From Leptodactylus fallax (Eukaryota; Chordata; Amphibia; Anura; Leptodactylidae): DNA of 64,000 nt. The notes under the pieces are model-generated. The model did no database searches, was not told the DNA's origin, and was given only the letters and a program-made list of their open reading frames with translations. The stretch is taken from assembly GCA_947044405.1 (NCBI GenBank), contig CAMRHE010000333.1:248001-312000 (forward strand). The letters are read 5' to 3'. A program made the position numbers and the translations under genes. The first letter of the stretch is position 1. Each line of letters opens with the position of its first letter. Positions 23,900 through 33,868 of this stretch are shown in pieces.

Positions 23900-24891
23900 T
23901 TTTTCTGGACTGGAGGGCAGGATTGGTAGTGGGTACTCTCCAGTCCACACCCCAGTCCACTTCGGGATTTGCCTCCCCTAACCCCAGGTGAGGTTTCCTG
24001 TGGGTTTTTGATTGAGGAAGGAAGCTCAACACAAAAGGCGAGCTCTGGTATACTGCAGAGGAGAGAAAGACCAAACGCTCCTGGAGGTGAGCGTTTACAC
24101 TGGACTGCTGTGCTCACTATGTTACCTACATGAGGACAGTGAGGTACGCTGTTGTTAGCTAGCGCCGGACAGGCCTAGACATTTATTTTGTTTGGACACT
24201 TTTGTTTTGTGCTGGAATTGCCACAAATAAAGCTCTATCACCGGTTTAAGTAACCTGCTGTGTGTGAACTTGGTCATTGCCGCCCCACCGTGCATGCTGA
24301 TCCCTACACCCAATTTATTCTCATATGTAAATTATACTCAGGGAGCACCGGGGACGTTCTCCCTGTGCTCCGAACACCCCCGCGTCATTGCCGCATCCTG
24401 CCTCCAGCACTGCTTTTTCATGCCCCTTGCATCATCTTCTGTTCATCTTGCATCTGCTTCTTGCTCCGTCGACCATTTTTCTGGAGTACACTGGTGTAAG
24501 AAACTAAACAAAAATGGCCGCCGGAGCCACTTTGAGTTCAGGCAGACCCGACTGAGCATACTTTATCGGCCATTTTTGTTTTGTTTCTTACACCAGTGTA
24601 CTTCAGAAAAATGGCCGACGGAGAAAGCAGATGCAAGATGAACAGAAGAAGATGCAGGGGGCATGAAAAAGCAGAGCTGGAGGCGGGTTGCGGCGATGAC
24701 GCGGAGTGCTCGGAGCACAGGGGGAACGCCCCCGGAGCTCCCTGAGCATAATTTACATATGAGAATAACATTTTTTTTGGACAAACGGTGGCGAGGAGAA
24801 GAAAAGTAAAGGTAGGAGTAGAATATCCTTTATAATGGCTATTCCAACATTGCTTCAGTTAAAAACACGTTTCCCCAATGATAGACTCCCT
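23598..24891. mobile_element. TTAA-target foldback MITE, split by an LTR
   Basis: Flanked by TTAA (23594-23597, 24892-24895). The ends AGGGAGTCTATCATTGGGGA and its complement begin long arms that form a near-complete palindrome centred at about 24540. The left arm is interrupted by an LTR at 23717-24308. AGGG termini with TTAA duplication suggest the Kolobok/T2 type; piggyBac is less likely because its ends usually start CCC. Frames in the arms (125 codons or less) are palindrome artefacts. Confidence 0.75.
23717..24308 (+). repeat. Solo LTR of the Ty3-type element
   Basis: A 592-bp sequence, TGTGGTAAAG...ATCCCTACA, flanked by CCCA on both sides (4-bp target duplication in the left arm of the foldback). 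AATAAA at 24226-24231 would be the polyadenylation signal. A (TA)n tract of about 45 bp (23850-23896) is contracted in the sister LTR at 29441-29996. No internal region follows it directly, so LTR-LTR recombination probably removed it. Confidence 0.85.
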
Positions 24892-24895
24892 TTAA

Positions 24896-25438
24896 GTATG
24901 TCAGATCTTATTTCCTTGAAAGGAATGCTTTCTCAATCTGCTTTACTGTAGATAATAGGTTTACTGAAATATGAGGTGGAGCTAAATCCTTTGATATATC
25001 TGTTTCCATTCCCTGCAGGCACTTGTATGTATGATTTCAGTCCCTCATTTTGTCAATGTCTCAATTTCCTAGGGTGACCTAAATGATTGCATATCCATGT
25101 TTGCTGCAAGTGACATCTCTTAAAGGACACTGGTAGAGGGAGCTGTGAGTACAGTTCAGATTGTTTCAACCTTTGCATAAATGATTGAACAGTTAGATGA
25201 ATATACAATATCTGTATGAGAAATTTCACTCTCAAATATATTTATGACTTATGGATACAGAATGTCATTTTATTAATTAGTCCTATTCATTCATATTATT
25301 TTCTCTTGTGTATATTATAATATCAAAATTGCAGCAAAAATACATATTCTTACATGATTTTAGTATGATTTTCATCCCAAATATACTAGGGTTCCATATT
25401 ATTATGGAAAAAAACAGTGTCGCTTAATGGATATTTAA
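24896..25438. other. Flank shared with 30584-31126; no gene
   Basis: Nearly identical to 30584-31126 as part of the tandem duplication. AT-rich with no coding signal. Confidence 0.6.
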
Positions 25439-25660
25439 AGGGGTTGCCCAAGGACTTCCTCCTGTGTGTTCTAGGCTGGTTCCGATCCCAGGTCACATGA
25501 CCAGAACCAGCCCCTATTACCCGGGTTGCTTTACATCCCTCCTCTCCAGTTTTCATAGTGCTATGGGATAGGCTAGGCCCATAGCACAGATTACCTCCAG
25601 GTCCAGCTTGAGCAAATCCCTGGTGGAAATAAGGTAAATTAAAGTCCTTGGACAACCCCT
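25439..25660. mobile_element. TTAA-target MITE (222 bp)
   Basis: TTAA on both sides (25435-25438, 25661-25664). Terminal inverted repeats AGGGGTTGCCCAAGGACTT and AAGTCCTTGGACAACCCCT. The copy at 31127-31348 is its duplicate, not an independent insertion. Non-coding. Confidence 0.8.
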
Positions 25661-25779
25661 TTAATCCAGAATAAAGAATCCCCATTTAGATTCAGTTACC
25701 TGATATGAAATGTTTGACAATAAAAATGAATAACATTAAACTAGTAATAACCCACCATTACCCCACTAGTACTGGTCTT

Positions 25780-25840
25780 CACTGAATTTCCCCATTGTGG
25801 GACTATTAAAGGACTATTATTATTATTATTATTATTATTA
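25780..25840 (+). mobile_element. L2 3'-tail insertion (about 61 bp)
   Basis: CACTGAATTTCCCCATTGTG, GGACTATTAAAGGACTATTA and (TTA)n match the 3' end of the L2 at 44509-44571. The duplicate locus (about 31465) lacks it and reads TGGTCTTTACTTCC. This is therefore an extremely 5'-truncated L2 insertion made after the duplication. Confidence 0.85.
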
Positions 25841-25989
25841 CTTCCTGGACTCCCTGGGTGAAACAGTTCACTGCTGTGACAAGTGAGTAGCTGAGCAGTC
25901 ATTTTCTGTGTGTTGAGAGATGTGAAAGCAGGAAATATTGGCGGGTATGGCTTCTTTTTTTGGTTTGTGTTTTTTTTTTTGTTAATGCA

Positions 25990-26152
25990 ATTCTGAAATA
26001 GGAGATATATTAATTAATTTGCCTTGGTGTTACATCTTTTTTTGGAAAGTAGACACTGTCATGACCACGGAGTACGTGCGTCAAAATTTTTTCTGAATAT
26101 GACAAACCTTATTCAAGATTTTGTGGTATTAATTTTAGAATTATTACAATTT
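25990..26152 (+). mobile_element. PLE fragment at duplication breakpoint
   Basis: Identical in essence to 31618-31783. Includes the RT-coding stretch translating as FFLNMTNLIQDFVV. It stops at the microhomology ATTT (26149-26152), where LTR sequence begins. Confidence 0.8.
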
Positions 26153-26252
26153 TGTTTGGACACTTTTGTTTTGTGCTGGAATTGCCACAAATAAAGCTCT
26201 ATCACCCTTTTAAGTAACCTGCTGTGTGTGAACTTGGTCATTGCCGCCCCAC
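26149..26252 (+). repeat. Truncated 5' LTR tail
   Basis: The last part of the same LTR (TTTGTTTGGACACTTTTG... CAAATAAAGC... GCCGCCCCAC), but lacking its final 23 or so bases ending TACA. It passes straight into pol at 26253, so the primer-binding site, gag and the start of the protease are gone. Confidence 0.85.
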
Positions 26253-29200
26253 TCAGGTAGCCTGGTGACTTTAGTTCGGGCCAGCCTTGTGGCTAGGGAC
26301 TATGTGCCAGGCAAACAAGTGAAAGTACTCTGCATTCATGGGGATATTATTGCTTACCCTGTAGCTTCAGTCTGTTTGGAAACCCCATCTGGGGCTGTGA
26401 CCTATGAAGTTTGGGTTGTAAAAAGACTAATGTATGAAGTTATACTAGGCCGTGATTTCCCGTTATTTTGGGAGTTGTGGAAAGCGGGTAACACTTCTGC
26501 TGCCAGTGAAGAAACTCCAGCAGAATATGTACCTTCCCCAGTAAATAGTGGTACTGATAAGGGGCAAAGTGGAAATGTGAGTGTACCTGAAGTGCAGGAT
26601 GACGATTACTTTCCCTTGCAGGTGTTAGCCGGGGAAGAAGAAGAAACTTCCCCATCGGGACAACAAATGCTAGACTTAGAGGTGTCCCAAGGTAACTTTG
26701 AGACCAAGCAAATGAGAGATCTTACTCTGACTAATGCTCGGGCCAATGTTACTGTAATAAATGGTGTACCACAGGAACCTGAGGCTGATACAAAATTTCC
26801 ACACTTTGCCATGAATGGGGATAAGGTGTACCAAGTCATCAAGATAAACAATGAAGTTGTGGAACAACTTCTGGTGCCAAAATCGTACCGCCACAGGGTG
26901 CTTGACATGGCTCATAGCCATGTACTTGGGGGTCATTTGGGGACCAAAAAAACCCGAGAGAGAGAACTTCAGAGGTTCTTTTGGCCTGGGGTATATGAAG
27001 AAGTGAAAAGGTATTGTGAGTCATGTCCCACATATCAGATAAATGCCCCAACGTCACACTTCCGTAGCCCCTTGGTGCCCCTTCCCATCATCGAGGTACC
27101 ATTTGAGAGGATTGCAATGGACCTGGTGGGGCCCATTGTCAAATCTGCTAGGGGACACCAGTACATTCTCGTTGTGGTGGACTATGCCACTCGTTACCCA
27201 GAGGCAGTACCCTTAAGGAGCATGACTTCTAAAAATATTGCCCGAGAGTTATTTTACATGTTCTCTCGCACCGGGCTCCCTAAAGAAATCCTTACTGACC
27301 AGGATACGCCCTTTATGTCAAAGGTCATGAAGGAGCTGTGCAAATTATTTAAACTCAGGCACATTCATACATCAGTATACCACCCACAAACGGATGGGTT
27401 AGTGGAAAGGTTTAACAAAACCCTAAAACATATGTTAAAAAAGGTTGTAGAAAGGGATGGTCGGAACTGGGACTATCTGTTACCCTACCTAATGTTCTCC
27501 ATAAGAGAGGTACCCCAGGCATCTACAGGGTTTTCACCCTTTGAGCTAGTTTATGGCCGACATCCAAGGGGTTTGTTGGACATCACCAAGGAAACCTGGG
27601 AGACCGAGGCAACCCCTTATAAAAGTGTGGTTGAACACGTCGCCCAGATGCAGGATAGAATAGCGACAGTGATGCCAATTGTCAAGGAACATATGCAAAG
27701 AGCTCAGGAGGCCCAAAGCAGAATTTATAATAGATCTGCTAGGCTGAAGGTCTTTAATCCTGGGGATAGGGCCCTGGTTCTAATACCTACCGTCAAAAGT
27801 AAATTTCTGGCAAAGTGGCAGGGTCCCTATGAGATTGTAGAAAGAATAAGTGAGGTGAACTACAAGGTGCATCAACCAGGCAGGAGAAAACCCTTCCAGG
27901 TCTACCACATAAACCTGATCAAGCCGTGGAAAGATCGGGAGTCGTTAGTAGCCACCCACGCTGTGGCTAAAGAGGTGGTACCGCCAGTTCCCCCAGTAAG
28001 GATAGGTGAGGCACTGTCAGGGCACCAGAAGCAGGAGGTAAGGGAATTTTTACAGAAAAACAGGCACAAGTTTTCTGACTTACCAGGCCGTACTCACCTG
28101 ATAAAACATCATATTAAGACTGAGCCTAACCATAGAGTGAACCTGAAGCTGTACCGCATACCAGAAGCCCGCAGGCAGGCGGTATCCTCTGAGGTCAAAC
28201 ATATACTTGAGCTAGGTGTTATTGAGGAATCTGTCAGTGAGTGGTCAAGTCCCATTGTACTAATTCCAAAGCCTAATGGGACATGGAGGTTCTGTAATGA
28301 CTTCAGAAAATTAAATGAAGTATCAAAGTTTGATGCTTACCCCATGCCCCGAGTAGATGAACTAATTGAGAGACTTGGGAGGGCAAGATATATTACAACA
28401 CTTGACCTTACAAAAGGTTATTGGCAGATTCCACTATCTGATGAGGCTAAGGAAAAAACTGCATTCTCCACACCAGAAGGCCTGTTCCAGTATGTAGTGA
28501 TGCCATTCGGGTTACATGGGGCCCCGGCTACATTCCAGAGGCTGATGGACCTGATCTTGAGACCACATCGAGATTATGCGGCTGCTTACCTGGATGATGT
28601 GGTCATTTTTTCATCTGACTGGAGAAGTCACCTCTGTAAGGTTCAGGCAGTGTTGGGCTACATCAGTGATGCGGGCCTAACTATAAACCCAGAGAAGTGT
28701 GCAGTGGGTCTAGAGGAGGCAAGATACCTGGGGTACATCATTGGAAAGGGCTTGGTAAAACCCCAGATCAACAAGGTTGAGGCAATACAAAACTGGCCTA
28801 GACCCCTAACAAAAAAACAGGTCAGAGCCTTCCTTGGCATAACCGGGTATTACCGTCGGTTTGTGCCCAATTTTGCCGCAATGGCTTCCCCACTGACGGA
28901 CTTGAAAAAGGGTGGTAAGTCCGTAATGATAAAGTGGACTCCAGAGGCAGAAAAAGCTTTTCAGAGCCTAAAATCAGCCCTGTGTGAACAACCCGTACTT
29001 ATCTCCCCAGATTTTAAAAAGCAATTCCTGGTCCAGACGGACGTGTCTGATACAGGCTTGGGAGCGGTCCTGTCACAAGTGGTAAATGGGGAAGAACACC
29101 CAGTGATGTACCTGAGCAGAAAACTGACCCCTGCAGAAAAAAACTATGCCATAGTGGAAAGGGAGTGTTTGGCTGTCAAGTGGGCGTTAGAATCCCTGAG

Positions 29201-29507
29201 GTATTATCTGCTGGGTAGACAGTTCATGTTGGTGACAGACCATGCTCCTCTGGCATGGATGAAGCAAAATAAGGAGAGAAACGCAAGAGTAACCCGGTGG
29301 TTTCTCTCCTTACAGAATTTCAGTTTCAAGGTGGAGCATAGGCCTGGGAAATTACAAGGTAATGCAGACGCCTTATCCAGAACTTACTGTATGTTCAGTG
29401 GAAGTGCCCAGACATCTGGTCTGGAGAAGAGGGGGGGATATGTGGTAAAGTGTACGGCAAAGTCCTGGACGGGGTGTATATCTCGCCTGGTTTCCTCAGC
29501 CAGGTGA
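26241..29507 (+). CDS. pol: Gmr1-like pol polyprotein fragment: PR(partial)-IN-RT-RNase H
   Basis: 1088 codons, opening at TTG with no native ATG. Residues 5-80 are an aspartic protease without its catalytic Asp: SGSLVTLV follows His4, which the LTR junction supplies. The integrase has a zinc-binding H225/H232-C259/C262 and catalytic D294 (MDLVGP), D353 (LTDQD) and E389 (GLVERF), 35 residues between the last two. A GPY module lies at about 523-565 (KWQGPYEI). RT spans about 610-800 with LDLTKGYWQ and YLDD at 783-786. RNase H has D934, E974, D1000 and D1043 (NADALSR). The last 20 or so codons read into the 3' LTR. In most Ty3 elements IN follows RNase H; here it precedes RT. The frame is uninterrupted, but without gag, primer site and protease Asp it can work only in trans, if at all. 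Confidence 0.92.
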   Translation: MPPHSGSLVTLVRASLVARDYVPGKQVKVLCIHGDIIAYPVASVCLETPSGAVTYEVWVVKRLMYEVILGRDFPLFWELWKAGNTSAASEETPAEYVPSPVNSGTDKGQSGNVSVPEVQDDDYFPLQVLAGEEEETSPSGQQMLDLEVSQGNFETKQMRDLTLTNARANVTVINGVPQEPEADTKFPHFAMNGDKVYQVIKINNEVVEQLLVPKSYRHRVLDMAHSHVLGGHLGTKKTRERELQRFFWPGVYEEVKRYCESCPTYQINAPTSHFRSPLVPLPIIEVPFERIAMDLVGPIVKSARGHQYILVVVDYATRYPEAVPLRSMTSKNIARELFYMFSRTGLPKEILTDQDTPFMSKVMKELCKLFKLRHIHTSVYHPQTDGLVERFNKTLKHMLKKVVERDGRNWDYLLPYLMFSIREVPQASTGFSPFELVYGRHPRGLLDITKETWETEATPYKSVVEHVAQMQDRIATVMPIVKEHMQRAQEAQSRIYNRSARLKVFNPGDRALVLIPTVKSKFLAKWQGPYEIVERISEVNYKVHQPGRRKPFQVYHINLIKPWKDRESLVATHAVAKEVVPPVPPVRIGEALSGHQKQEVREFLQKNRHKFSDLPGRTHLIKHHIKTEPNHRVNLKLYRIPEARRQAVSSEVKHILELGVIEESVSEWSSPIVLIPKPNGTWRFCNDFRKLNEVSKFDAYPMPRVDELIERLGRARYITTLDLTKGYWQIPLSDEAKEKTAFSTPEGLFQYVVMPFGLHGAPATFQRLMDLILRPHRDYAAAYLDDVVIFSSDWRSHLCKVQAVLGYISDAGLTINPEKCAVGLEEARYLGYIIGKGLVKPQINKVEAIQNWPRPLTKKQVRAFLGITGYYRRFVPNFAAMASPLTDLKKGGKSVMIKWTPEAEKAFQSLKSALCEQPVLISPDFKKQFLVQTDVSDTGLGAVLSQVVNGEEHPVMYLSRKLTPAEKNYAIVERECLAVKWALESLRYYLLGRQFMLVTDHAPLAWMKQNKERNARVTRWFLSLQNFSFKVEHRPGKLQGNADALSRTYCMFSGSAQTSGLEKRGGYVVKCTAKSWTGCISRLVSSAR
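26253..29440 (+). mobile_element. Ty3-type LTR element internal region, IN before RT
   Basis: The internal part of an LTR retrotransposon with domain order protease remnant, integrase, RT, RNase H. It is bounded by an LTR tail on the left and a polypurine tract plus complete LTR on the right. This Copia-like order within a Ty3-type pol is the hallmark of the Gmr1 group known from fishes and other deuterostomes. No gag and no envelope frame are present. Confidence 0.85.
29424..29440 (+). promoter_or_regulatory. Polypurine tract
   Basis: GGAGAAGAGGGGGGGATA lies immediately upstream of the 3' LTR TG (29441). This is the position and composition expected for the plus-strand primer of an LTR retroelement. 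It overlaps the end of the pol frame. Confidence 0.8.
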
Positions 29508-29996
29508 GATAGAGGAAATCCAGGGTTTAGCTTGCTCTAGCAGACCATAGTCTGCTAGCGTTTTTCATTATAATATATGGGCTGGTTTTTCTGGACTGGA
29601 GGGCAGGATTGGTAATGGGTTCTCTCCAGTCCACACCCCAGTCCACTTCGGGATTTGCCTCCCCCTAACCCCAGGTGAGGTTTCCTGTGGGTTTTTGATT
29701 GAAGAAGGAAGCTCAAACACAAAAGGCGAGCTCTGGTATACTGCAGAGGAGAGAAAGACCAAACGCTCCTGGAGGTGAGCGTTTACACTGGACTGCTGTG
29801 CTCACTATGTTACCTACATGAGGACAGTGAGGTACGCTGTTGTTAGCTAGCGCCGGACAGGCCTAGACATTTATTTTGTTTGGACACTTTTGTTTTGTGC
29901 TGGAATTGCCACAAATAAAGCTCTATCACCGTTTTAAGTAACCTGCTGTGTGTGAACTTGGTCATTGCCGCCCCACCGTGCGTGCTGATCCCTACA
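29441..29996 (+). repeat. 3' LTR
   Basis: 556 bp, TGTGGTAAAG...CCTACA, followed by CCCA as at 24309-24312. Nearly identical to 23717-24308 except for a contracted TA tract and scattered single-base differences, so insertion and duplication are recent. AATAAA lies in TGCCACAAATAAAGCTC at about 29912. Confidence 0.88.
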
Positions 29997-30579
29997 CCCA
30001 ATTTATTCTCATATGTAAATTATACTCAGGGAGCACCGGGGGCGTTCTCCCTGTGCTCCGAACACCCCCGCGTCATTGCCACATCCTGCCTCCAGCACTG
30101 CTTTTTCATGCCCCTTGCATCATCTTCTGTTCATCTTGCATCTGCTTCTTGCTCCGTCGACCATTTTTCTGGAGTACACTGGTGTAAGAAACTAAACAAA
30201 AATGGCCGCTGGAGCCACTTTGAGTTCAGGCAGAGCCGACTGAGCATGCTCGATCGGCCATTTTTGTTTAGTTTCTTACACCAGTGTACTTCAGAAAAAT
30301 GGCCGACGGAGAAAGCAGATGCAAGATGAACAGAAGAAGATGCAGGGGGCATGAAAAAGCAGAGCTGGAGGCGGGTTGCGGCGATGACGTGGCGTGCTCG
30401 GCGCACAGGGGGAACGCCCCCGGAGCTCCCTGAGCATAATTTACATATGAGAATAACATTTTTTTTGGACAAACGATGGCGAGGAGAAGAAAAGTAAAGG
30501 TAGGAGTAGAATATCCTTTATAACGGCTATTCCAACATTGCTTCAGTTAAAAACACGTTTCCCCAATGATAGACTCCCT
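29997..30579. mobile_element. Duplicate of the TTAA foldback (part right of the LTR)
   Basis: Copy of 24309-24891, including the palindrome centre and the right end CCCCAATGATAGACTCCCT followed by TTAA (30580-30583). The left end is absent because the duplication began inside the LTR. Confidence 0.8.
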
Positions 30580-30583
30580 TTAA

Positions 30584-31126
30584 GTATGTCAGATCTTATT
30601 TCCTTGAAAGGAATGCTTTCTCAATCTGCTTTACTGTAGATAATAGGTTTACTGAAATATGAGGTGGAGCTAAATCCTTTGATATATCTGTTTCCATTCC
30701 CTGCAGGCACTTGTATGTATGATTTCAGTCCCTCATTTTGTCAATGTCTCAATTTCCTAGGGTGACCTAAATGATTGCATATCCATGTTTGCTGCAAGTG
30801 ACATCTCTTAAAGGACACTGGTAGAGGGAGCTGTGAGTACAGTTCAGATTGTTTCAACCTTTGCATAAATGATTGAACAGTTAGATGAATATACAATATC
30901 TGTATGAGAAATTTCACTCTCAAATATATTTATGACTTATGGATACAGAATGTCATTTTATTAATTAGTCCTATTCATTCATATTATTTTCTCTTGTGTA
31001 TATTATAATATCAAAATTGCAGCAAAAATACATATTCTTACATGATTTTAGTATGATTTTCATCCCAAATATACTAGGGTTCCATATTATTATGGAAAAA
31101 AACAGTGTCGCTTAATGGATATTTAA
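30584..31126. other. Duplicated flank; no gene
   Basis: Matches 24896-25438. No coding signal. Confidence 0.6.
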
Positions 31127-31348
31127 AGGGGTTGCCCAAGGACTTCCTCCTGTGTGTTCTAGGCTGGTTCCGATCCCAGGTCACATGACCAGAACCAGCC
31201 CCTATTACCCGGGTTGCTTTACATCCCTCCTCTCCAGTTTTCATAGTGCTATGGGATAGGCTAGGCCCATAGCACAGATTACCTCCAGGTCCAGCTTGAG
31301 CAAATGCCTGGTGGAAATAAGGTAAATTAAAGTCCTTGGACAACCCCT
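31127..31348. mobile_element. TTAA-target MITE (222 bp), duplicate copy
   Basis: Flanked by TTAA (31123-31126, 31349-31352), with the same terminal repeats as 25439-25660. Shares that copy's flanks, so it was inherited through the duplication. Confidence 0.8.
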
Positions 31349-31653
31349 TTAATCCAGAATAAAGAATCCCCATTTAGATTCACTTACCTGATATGAAATG
31401 TTTGACAATAAAAATGAATAACATTAAACTAATAATACCCCACCATTACCCCACTAGTACTGGTCTTTACTTCCTGGACTCCCTGGGTGAAACAGTTCAC
31501 TGCTGTGACAAGTGAGTAGCTGAGCAGTCATTTTCTGTGTGTTGAGAGATGTGAAAGCAGGAAATATTGGCGGGTATGGCTTCTTTTTTTGGTTTGTGTT
31601 TTTTTTTTTTGTTAATGCAATTCTGAAATAGGGGATATATTAATTAATTTGCC

Positions 31654-33009
31654 TTGGTGTTACATCTTTTTTTGGAAAGTAGACACTGTCATGACCACGG
31701 AGTACGTGCGTCAAAATTTTTTCTGAATATGACAAACCTTATTCAAGATTTTGTGGTATTAATTTTAGAATTATTACAATTTATTCTGACCCATAATTAT
31801 TTCTTATTTAAGGACCGTCTCTTCTTGCAGCTCCAGGGAACAGCTATGGGGGTGATTTGTGTGCCCTCTTATGCCAATTTGTTTTTGGGGCTGTGGGGTC
31901 GGAAGGTTGTTTCTTTAGTTCAGGGTTTGGAAGCCATACTCTGGTGGTCTAGATATATAGACAATATTTTTTTCATCTGGCAGGGCTTGGCGTCGCAGTT
32001 GGAGGAGTTCCTGAATCTACTCAACCAGAATGACCTCAACATAAGTCTTAGGTGGCAATACAGCCAGACACGAGTGGAATTTTTGGATATTATGATAAAG
32101 AAAGAAAGTGATGGCATGCTCTCCACTGACAAGTGAAGGAAGCAATTCCGATTGGTCAATTCCTACGAGTCAAACGGATCTGCTCTAATGATGAGAAGTT
32201 TGAAAGGCAGAAACGGGATATAATAGGAGATCTATTAGAAGTGGTTATCTTCGTACTAGAAGTTCAACGTGTGATTCTTTGCTGGTAAGTAAAGAGAAGA
32301 GACAGGTGTTAAGTCACCCTTCTCAAGCCAGATTTTTCACTACATATAATTCGAGATGGCATGAGATTCGTAAAGTCCTTAGCAAACACTGTCCTATTTT
32401 GTTAACTGACAGTGACATCATTCCTTTTTTGACAGAGTCTCTGAGCATTACCTAAAGAGGTCAAAAAACCTTCGAGATATATTGACTAAAAGTCACTATG
32501 TCCCAAAACCCACATCGAATGTCTTTGATAGTAGGGGAACAAAGTGTTTTTTTTTCCTTGTGGTTCTTGTAGTATGTGCTGCTGAATGGTGAGATCTACA
32601 CAATTTTGTGACACTTCGGGAAAAAAAACTATGTAAAATTTTACATAACATCACATGCAATACACAGGCAGTTATATACTACGGCACCTGTCCTTGTGGG
32701 CTTATTTATATAGGGATGGCCATGAGGGCTCTTAAAGTCTGTATATCCAAACATATACGTAAAATTCAAATGGCAGCAACAGTTCAGGATTTGGACAGAT
32801 TACAAACTATTCCTCGACATTTTAAGGAATACCATAACTGTAACCACGGGGGCTTCAAAGCCTTTGGGATTGATAGGGTGCAGCTTTGGGCAAGAGGGGG
32901 AGACGTTCAGAAGGCTCTGCTACGTAAGGAAGTTAGGTGGATAGTAACTTTGAATATGGCCTCTCCATTTGGCCTCAATAAAGCAGTGAGTTTCAAACCC
33001 TTTTTATGA
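31654..33009 (+). pseudogene. PLE polyprotein fragment (RT, GIY-YIG endonuclease)
   Basis: RT part (31705-32134): FFLNMTNLIQDFVV, FLQLQGTAMG, PSYANLFLG, then RYIDNIFFIW. The catalytic YIDD reads YIDN because of a change at 31963, so RT is dead. VEFLDIMIKK follows. A stop at about 32134 and frameshifts interrupt the linker, which keeps CGSC-like zinc motif traces before the endonuclease. The GIY-YIG domain (32608-33009) has VIYYGTCPCGLIYIG and TIPRHFKEYHNCNHGGF and ends near MASPFGLNKA. PLEs prime at telomere-like or nicked DNA using this endonuclease. Vertebrate Neptune-type PLEs are the closest group I can suggest. Confidence 0.85.
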
Positions 33010-33868
33010 TTTTTTACTTTTAGGGGGGAGTAGTTCTTTCCTATAATTCCTTTTTATTTTCTAATTTTACTTTCTTTTTTTATTATTTTTTTCTTTATGG
33101 TGGTTGTTTTATGTATATTGCTGTTGATTTTGTTGTGTTTTTCCTTTTTATGTAGTATGTTACGGTATATTAGTGGATTTGTGGTGCGATGCCTTTAATC
33201 ATCGGACAAGTCATTAAAATTTTTCCTTTTGGATAGGGCTTATTCTGAGAACAACATATATACCAAGATCAAGCAACAAAAAACAGGATATATCTGAAAA
33301 AATATTTTTTTTTTCAATGTTTGTATTGCTGTGATAATTGCAGTGATATTAGTTTTTTGATATATTTAATCACTAGTCTTATTATTGCACTTTTATCATT
33401 GTGAGATTATACTCTATATTGCTATTTTGCACATAATATAATCATATTTTTAATAGTTATGTTTTAAATAAATATATAATATGGATATGTAACACATATG
33501 AATATATCACTGTTTATTCATGATTTATTCTTTATTTATTATTTTTTCTTTTGAGATTTGGCTACAGTTTATTCATGGGCTAGATGATGGGTTTGCCTTT
33601 CCTTGTATCTCTGACACACATAGAAAGACAGCTGAGATGAAGTACGTATGGAGCGCATGTGCTGACTCTTTGAGTGATCCAGCTATGCAGTAGCGATCCT
33701 GTGACCCCTTGCATCATTCGTACGCACTGTGTCACATTTGTGCATGCGCAATGCGGTTCATCCAAACCCCATCATGGCGCCATACGTCGGCACTCTCTCA
33801 TCCCAGGTGAGTTTTATCAGCTATTTCACACAACATGTATAAAACCCCTCCTAAAGTACATTTAGGCA

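Larger units (their letters stand above)
26149..31783. repeat. Right unit of a local tandem duplication
   Basis: The unit runs from inside the LTR (ATTT, equivalent to 24185-24188) through pol, 3' LTR, foldback remainder and the TTAA MITE into PLE RT sequence. The left counterpart (24185-26152) has the same order without pol. Breakpoints share the 4-nt ATTT. The history that fits is tandem duplication by microhomology joining, followed by collapse of the left element to a solo LTR. Confidence 0.75.

Noticed and set aside
24500..24600. Enhancer-like symmetrical element at the foldback centre
   Set aside because: The symmetry is fully explained by the long inverted arms of the TTAA element.
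23803..24784. Frames of 73-125 codons in the TTAA foldback
   Set aside because: They are mirrored in both arms of the palindrome and repeated in the duplicate, with no domain.
26241..29507. Endogenous retrovirus with env
   Set aside because: No envelope frame lies between RNase H and the polypurine tract, and the domain order is that of a retrotransposon.
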